From JAKACA01 sp050010115 (GTDB lineage: Bacteria; Actinomycetota; Acidimicrobiia; Acidimicrobiales; Bog-793), in the NCBI GenBank assembly GCA_050010115.1, contig JBEKLQ010000015.1, positions 1-55,620 on the forward strand: 55,620 nucleotides of DNA, written 5' to 3'. The position numbers and the translations under genes are program-made. Position 1 is the first letter of the stretch. Every line of letters begins with the position of its first letter. The notes beneath the pieces were generated by a model. That model saw only the letters and a program-made list of their open reading frames with translations, was not told the origin of the DNA and ran no database searches. Positions 55,135-55,620 of the stretch are shown here, in pieces.

Positions 55135-55620
55135 TCAAGCGTCCCTACCAGGACGTTCCCAGACACTTCCGACGGCTGTCCGCTCGGCCTCCAAATCCGC
55201 GACGAGGCGGCACAGTACCCGTTCGAGCGGGCCGTCAGCCGCCGGAGCGGTCCAAACCAGCCGGTGCCGGTACGCAGCGAGCAACGTGTCGTACCAGGAC
55301 GAAGCCACGTCCGGCACCTCGCCCGGCCGCCGACGCGCTGGACCCGCGCCGGGCTGGCGACCCACCCCGGGCACCGGGTCGGGCTGCCGCCCCTCAGCCA
55401 GCTCGGCGATCGAGCCGGCCACCAGCGGGCCCGATGGAGCGGTCGCCAACTCCGCGTTCGGCAGCCCGACCGAGACCGGCAGCAGACCCTCGAGCTGCGA
55501 GGCGCGCCAAGCGGCCCGGAAGCTCGCGGCCGACGCCCAGGCCGCCTCGTGATCCTCCTCGAGCGTGGCCGCCGCCTGGCCGAGCCACTCGAACAGCGCC
55601 AGCTCGACGAACCGCAACCC
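55135..55620 (-). CDS. C-terminal part of an unrecognised protein, truncated by the window edge
   Basis: Frame open to the right edge (161 codons seen). Begins in the window with RFVELALFEWLGQAAATLEEDHEAAWASAASFRAAW, a helical pattern with Glu and His that mildly suggests a ferritin-like four-helix bundle. Then a Pro/Gly/Arg linker and a helical end (SWYDTLLAAYRHRLVW...LERVLCRLVADLEAE). Family not determined. The promoter of the sigma-factor gene downstream, if any, lies at 55066-55134. Confidence 0.55.
   Translation of the reverse strand, partial: GLRFVELALFEWLGQAAATLEEDHEAAWASAASFRAAWRASQLEGLLPVSVGLPNAELATAPSGPLVAGSIAELAEGRQPDPVPGVGRQPGAGPARRRPGEVPDVASSWYDTLLAAYRHRLVWTAPAADGPLERVLCRLVADLEAERTAVGSVWERPGRDA

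Overview
The window looks like chromosomal DNA from a high-GC actinobacterium. The best guess is an Acidimicrobiia-like lineage, inferred from gene style rather than proven. Pointers are the strong G/C bias at third codon positions, frequent GTG starts with 4-bp ATGA/GTGA overlaps, a topoisomerase I with a lysine/alanine repeat tail and no visible zinc fingers, the KimA-like permease/TrkA/TrkA set seen in actinobacteria, a DUF5134 membrane protein, a P450 with a 3Fe-4S ferredoxin, and a GntR(YtrA)-ABC operon. I see no rRNA, tRNA, insertion sequence, prophage or CRISPR array. No stretch longer than about 260 bases lacks a gene.

Layout. 1-6.4 kb is a copper region: the 3' end of a PHM-like copper monooxygenase, a lipoprotein, an HMA copper chaperone overlapping a Cu(I) P1B-ATPase with an unusual C-terminal domain, then DUF5134 and a polytopic membrane protein on the other strand. 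6.7-7.9 kb is a response regulator with an EAL domain. 8-17 kb is a run of amide/acyl enzymes: C45 Ntn-acyltransferase, ATP-grasp ligase and acyl-CoA synthetase (minus), facing an amidase and a penicillin-acylase-like secreted protein (plus). 17-19.5 kb holds a Ser/Thr-rich exported protein and an aldo/keto reductase. 19.6-23.1 kb is a tightly overlapped GntR-ABC ATPase-two permeases operon with a readable, apparently leaderless promoter. 23.2-26.5 kb is P450-ferredoxin-TetR-SDR with a clear operator. 26.3-31 kb is a second copper/cytochrome-oxidase assembly locus: a Sco domain fused to a membrane module, a lipoprotein and CtaG. The membrane module is a paralogue of the membrane protein at 5.2-6.4 kb.

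31-36.9 kb: DUF2127, kynureninase, a dimethylglycine/sarcosine dehydrogenase fused to GcvT, and a phosphofructokinase whose active site is of the pyrophosphate type. 37-41.2 kb: MsrA, anti-sigma/ECF sigma pair, secreted beta-propeller and a secreted protein of unknown function. 41.3-46.4 kb: a small repeat-bearing protein, DNA polymerase III delta', thymidylate kinase and topoisomerase I. 46.5-52.9 kb: a K+-independent H+-pyrophosphatase, an APC potassium-type permease fused to an OB-fold, and two TrkA proteins. 53-55.6 kb: a HAD phosphatase, a 29-codon membrane peptide, an RpoD-like sigma factor and the end of an unrecognised gene.

Themes. (1) Two copper loci share a duplicated membrane module that I do not recognise. 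(2) PPi-type phosphofructokinase and H+-pyrophosphatase in one window suggest that pyrophosphate is used as an energy currency. (3) Short in-frame tandem repeats are unusually common: 15 bp x6, 6 bp x8, 12 bp x5, 9 bp x10, 18 bp x7, plus a ~28 bp x4 intergenic array.
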